From Spirochaetota bacterium (GTDB lineage: Bacteria > Spirochaetota > JAGLSM01 > JAKPMW01): DNA of 5,846 bases. The notes under the pieces are model-generated. The model did no database searches. It was not told the origin of the DNA and saw only the letters and a program-made list of their open reading frames with translations. A program made the position numbers and the translations under genes. The DNA is taken from the NCBI GenBank assembly GCA_029548715.1, contig JAKPMW010000099.1:1-5846 (forward strand). Direction: 5' to 3'. Below are positions 5,476 to 5,846 of the stretch, piece after piece (position 1 is the stretch's first letter; each line of letters opens with the position of its first letter).

Positions 5476-5846
5476 CTACAGTGAGCGGACTGAGGGGGGC
5501 AGGGCCCCGATCGCTGCCTCATACAGTTCACGTTCGTGCTGCATGGCCGGGGTCCAGGAAGCGATACTGCGCACGAGCCGGGGTGTCAGGCTGCGGCGCC
5601 GACTGGCCCGCCATGTCAGTCCTGACAATTGGTCAAGCAGCCTGTCAGCAGCGACGGCTGTCCCTTCAGCCGGAGCATGCAGGAGGATGCCGATACACTG
5701 GCCTGATTCGAGGCGGGCGACCGCATCGACTGTACGCATGGCCGAATCAATATGGCGGATCAGTTCTTCCTGGAGTCTCGTGACCGATCGTTTTGGGAGG
5801 GATCTTCGGAGTACGGCAAAGTCATCGATCCCGATAATCAGCAGGG
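5476..5846 (-). CDS. Degenerate GGDEF-like domain protein, C-terminal part (5' end outside window)
   Basis: The frame is open from the right window edge to a TAG at 5476-5478, giving the last 122 residues of a longer protein. An internal ATG at 5739 is not the start, because similarity to GGDEF domains continues upstream of it. LLIIGIDDFAVLR at the visible N-terminus matches the LLxxDIDxFK strand of diguanylate cyclases. DAVARLESGQCIGILL (residues 40-55) sits where R-[GGDEF]-FaillP is expected, and TPRLVRSIASW corresponds to the VTVSIGVA strand, followed by a final helix ERELYEAAIGAL. The signature GGDEF itself is replaced by ESGQC (46-50), so cyclic-di-GMP synthesis is unlikely. It may bind nucleotide or serve as a protein-interaction module. 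Any sensor or receiver region lies outside the window. The MBL-fold gene follows 64 nt downstream in the same direction. The fold call is by pattern only. Confidence 0.6.
   Translation of the reverse strand, partial: LLIIGIDDFAVLRRSLPKRSVTRLQEELIRHIDSAMRTVDAVARLESGQCIGILLHAPAEGTAVAADRLLDQLSGLTWRASRRRSLTPRLVRSIASWTPAMQHERELYEAAIGALPPSVRSL

Noticed and set aside
5476..5739. Complete 87-residue gene starting at the ATG at 5739
   Set aside because: The same frame stays open to the window edge and the upstream residues complete the first strand of a GGDEF-like fold, so the ATG is internal.

Overview
The window comes from a moderately GC-rich bacterial chromosome and looks like ordinary core-genome sequence: seven protein genes, two of them cut by the window edges, with short spacers. 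The plus-strand order pgk-tpiA-secG is known from several groups, including Geobacter-like Deltaproteobacteria and the Verrucomicrobia/Lentisphaerae/Kiritimatiellae lineages. The minus-strand TGS-domain nucleoside kinase is typical of anaerobic Firmicutes, Bacteroidetes, spirochaetes, Thermotoga and PVC-type bacteria. A PVC-type or other anaerobic Gram-negative host is a tentative inference; no rRNA or lineage marker is present to settle it.

Positions 1-2599 (plus strand) form a probable co-directional operon. It holds the 3' end of phosphoglycerate kinase, triosephosphate isomerase, the SecG translocon subunit and a ribose-phosphate pyrophosphokinase. It joins lower glycolysis to supply of PRPP for nucleotide synthesis, with secG carried along. 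The pgk-tpiA and tpiA-secG spacers contain possible RNA stems but no clear intrinsic terminator. The PRPP synthetase is recognisable, but its PRPP-binding loop is non-standard.

Positions 2600-2701 hold an array of 23-bp-spaced repeats, each centred on the palindrome CACCATGGTG. The array lies between prs and the convergent minus-strand gene and overlaps that gene's stop codon. It is the most unusual non-coding element in the window.

Positions 2692-5846 (minus strand) read right to left. First is the C-terminal part of a protein that looks like a degenerate GGDEF domain. Then come a secreted, stand-alone metallo-beta-lactamase-fold protein resembling the C-terminal domain of ComEC, a 215-nt spacer with a candidate promoter and short inverted repeats, and the 550-residue TGS/uridine-kinase-like protein.

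I found no CRISPR array, transposon, phage gene, RNA gene or evident novel defence system. The points worth a second look are the palindromic array, the PRPP-loop variant, the degenerate GGDEF domain and the functionally uncertain minus-strand genes.
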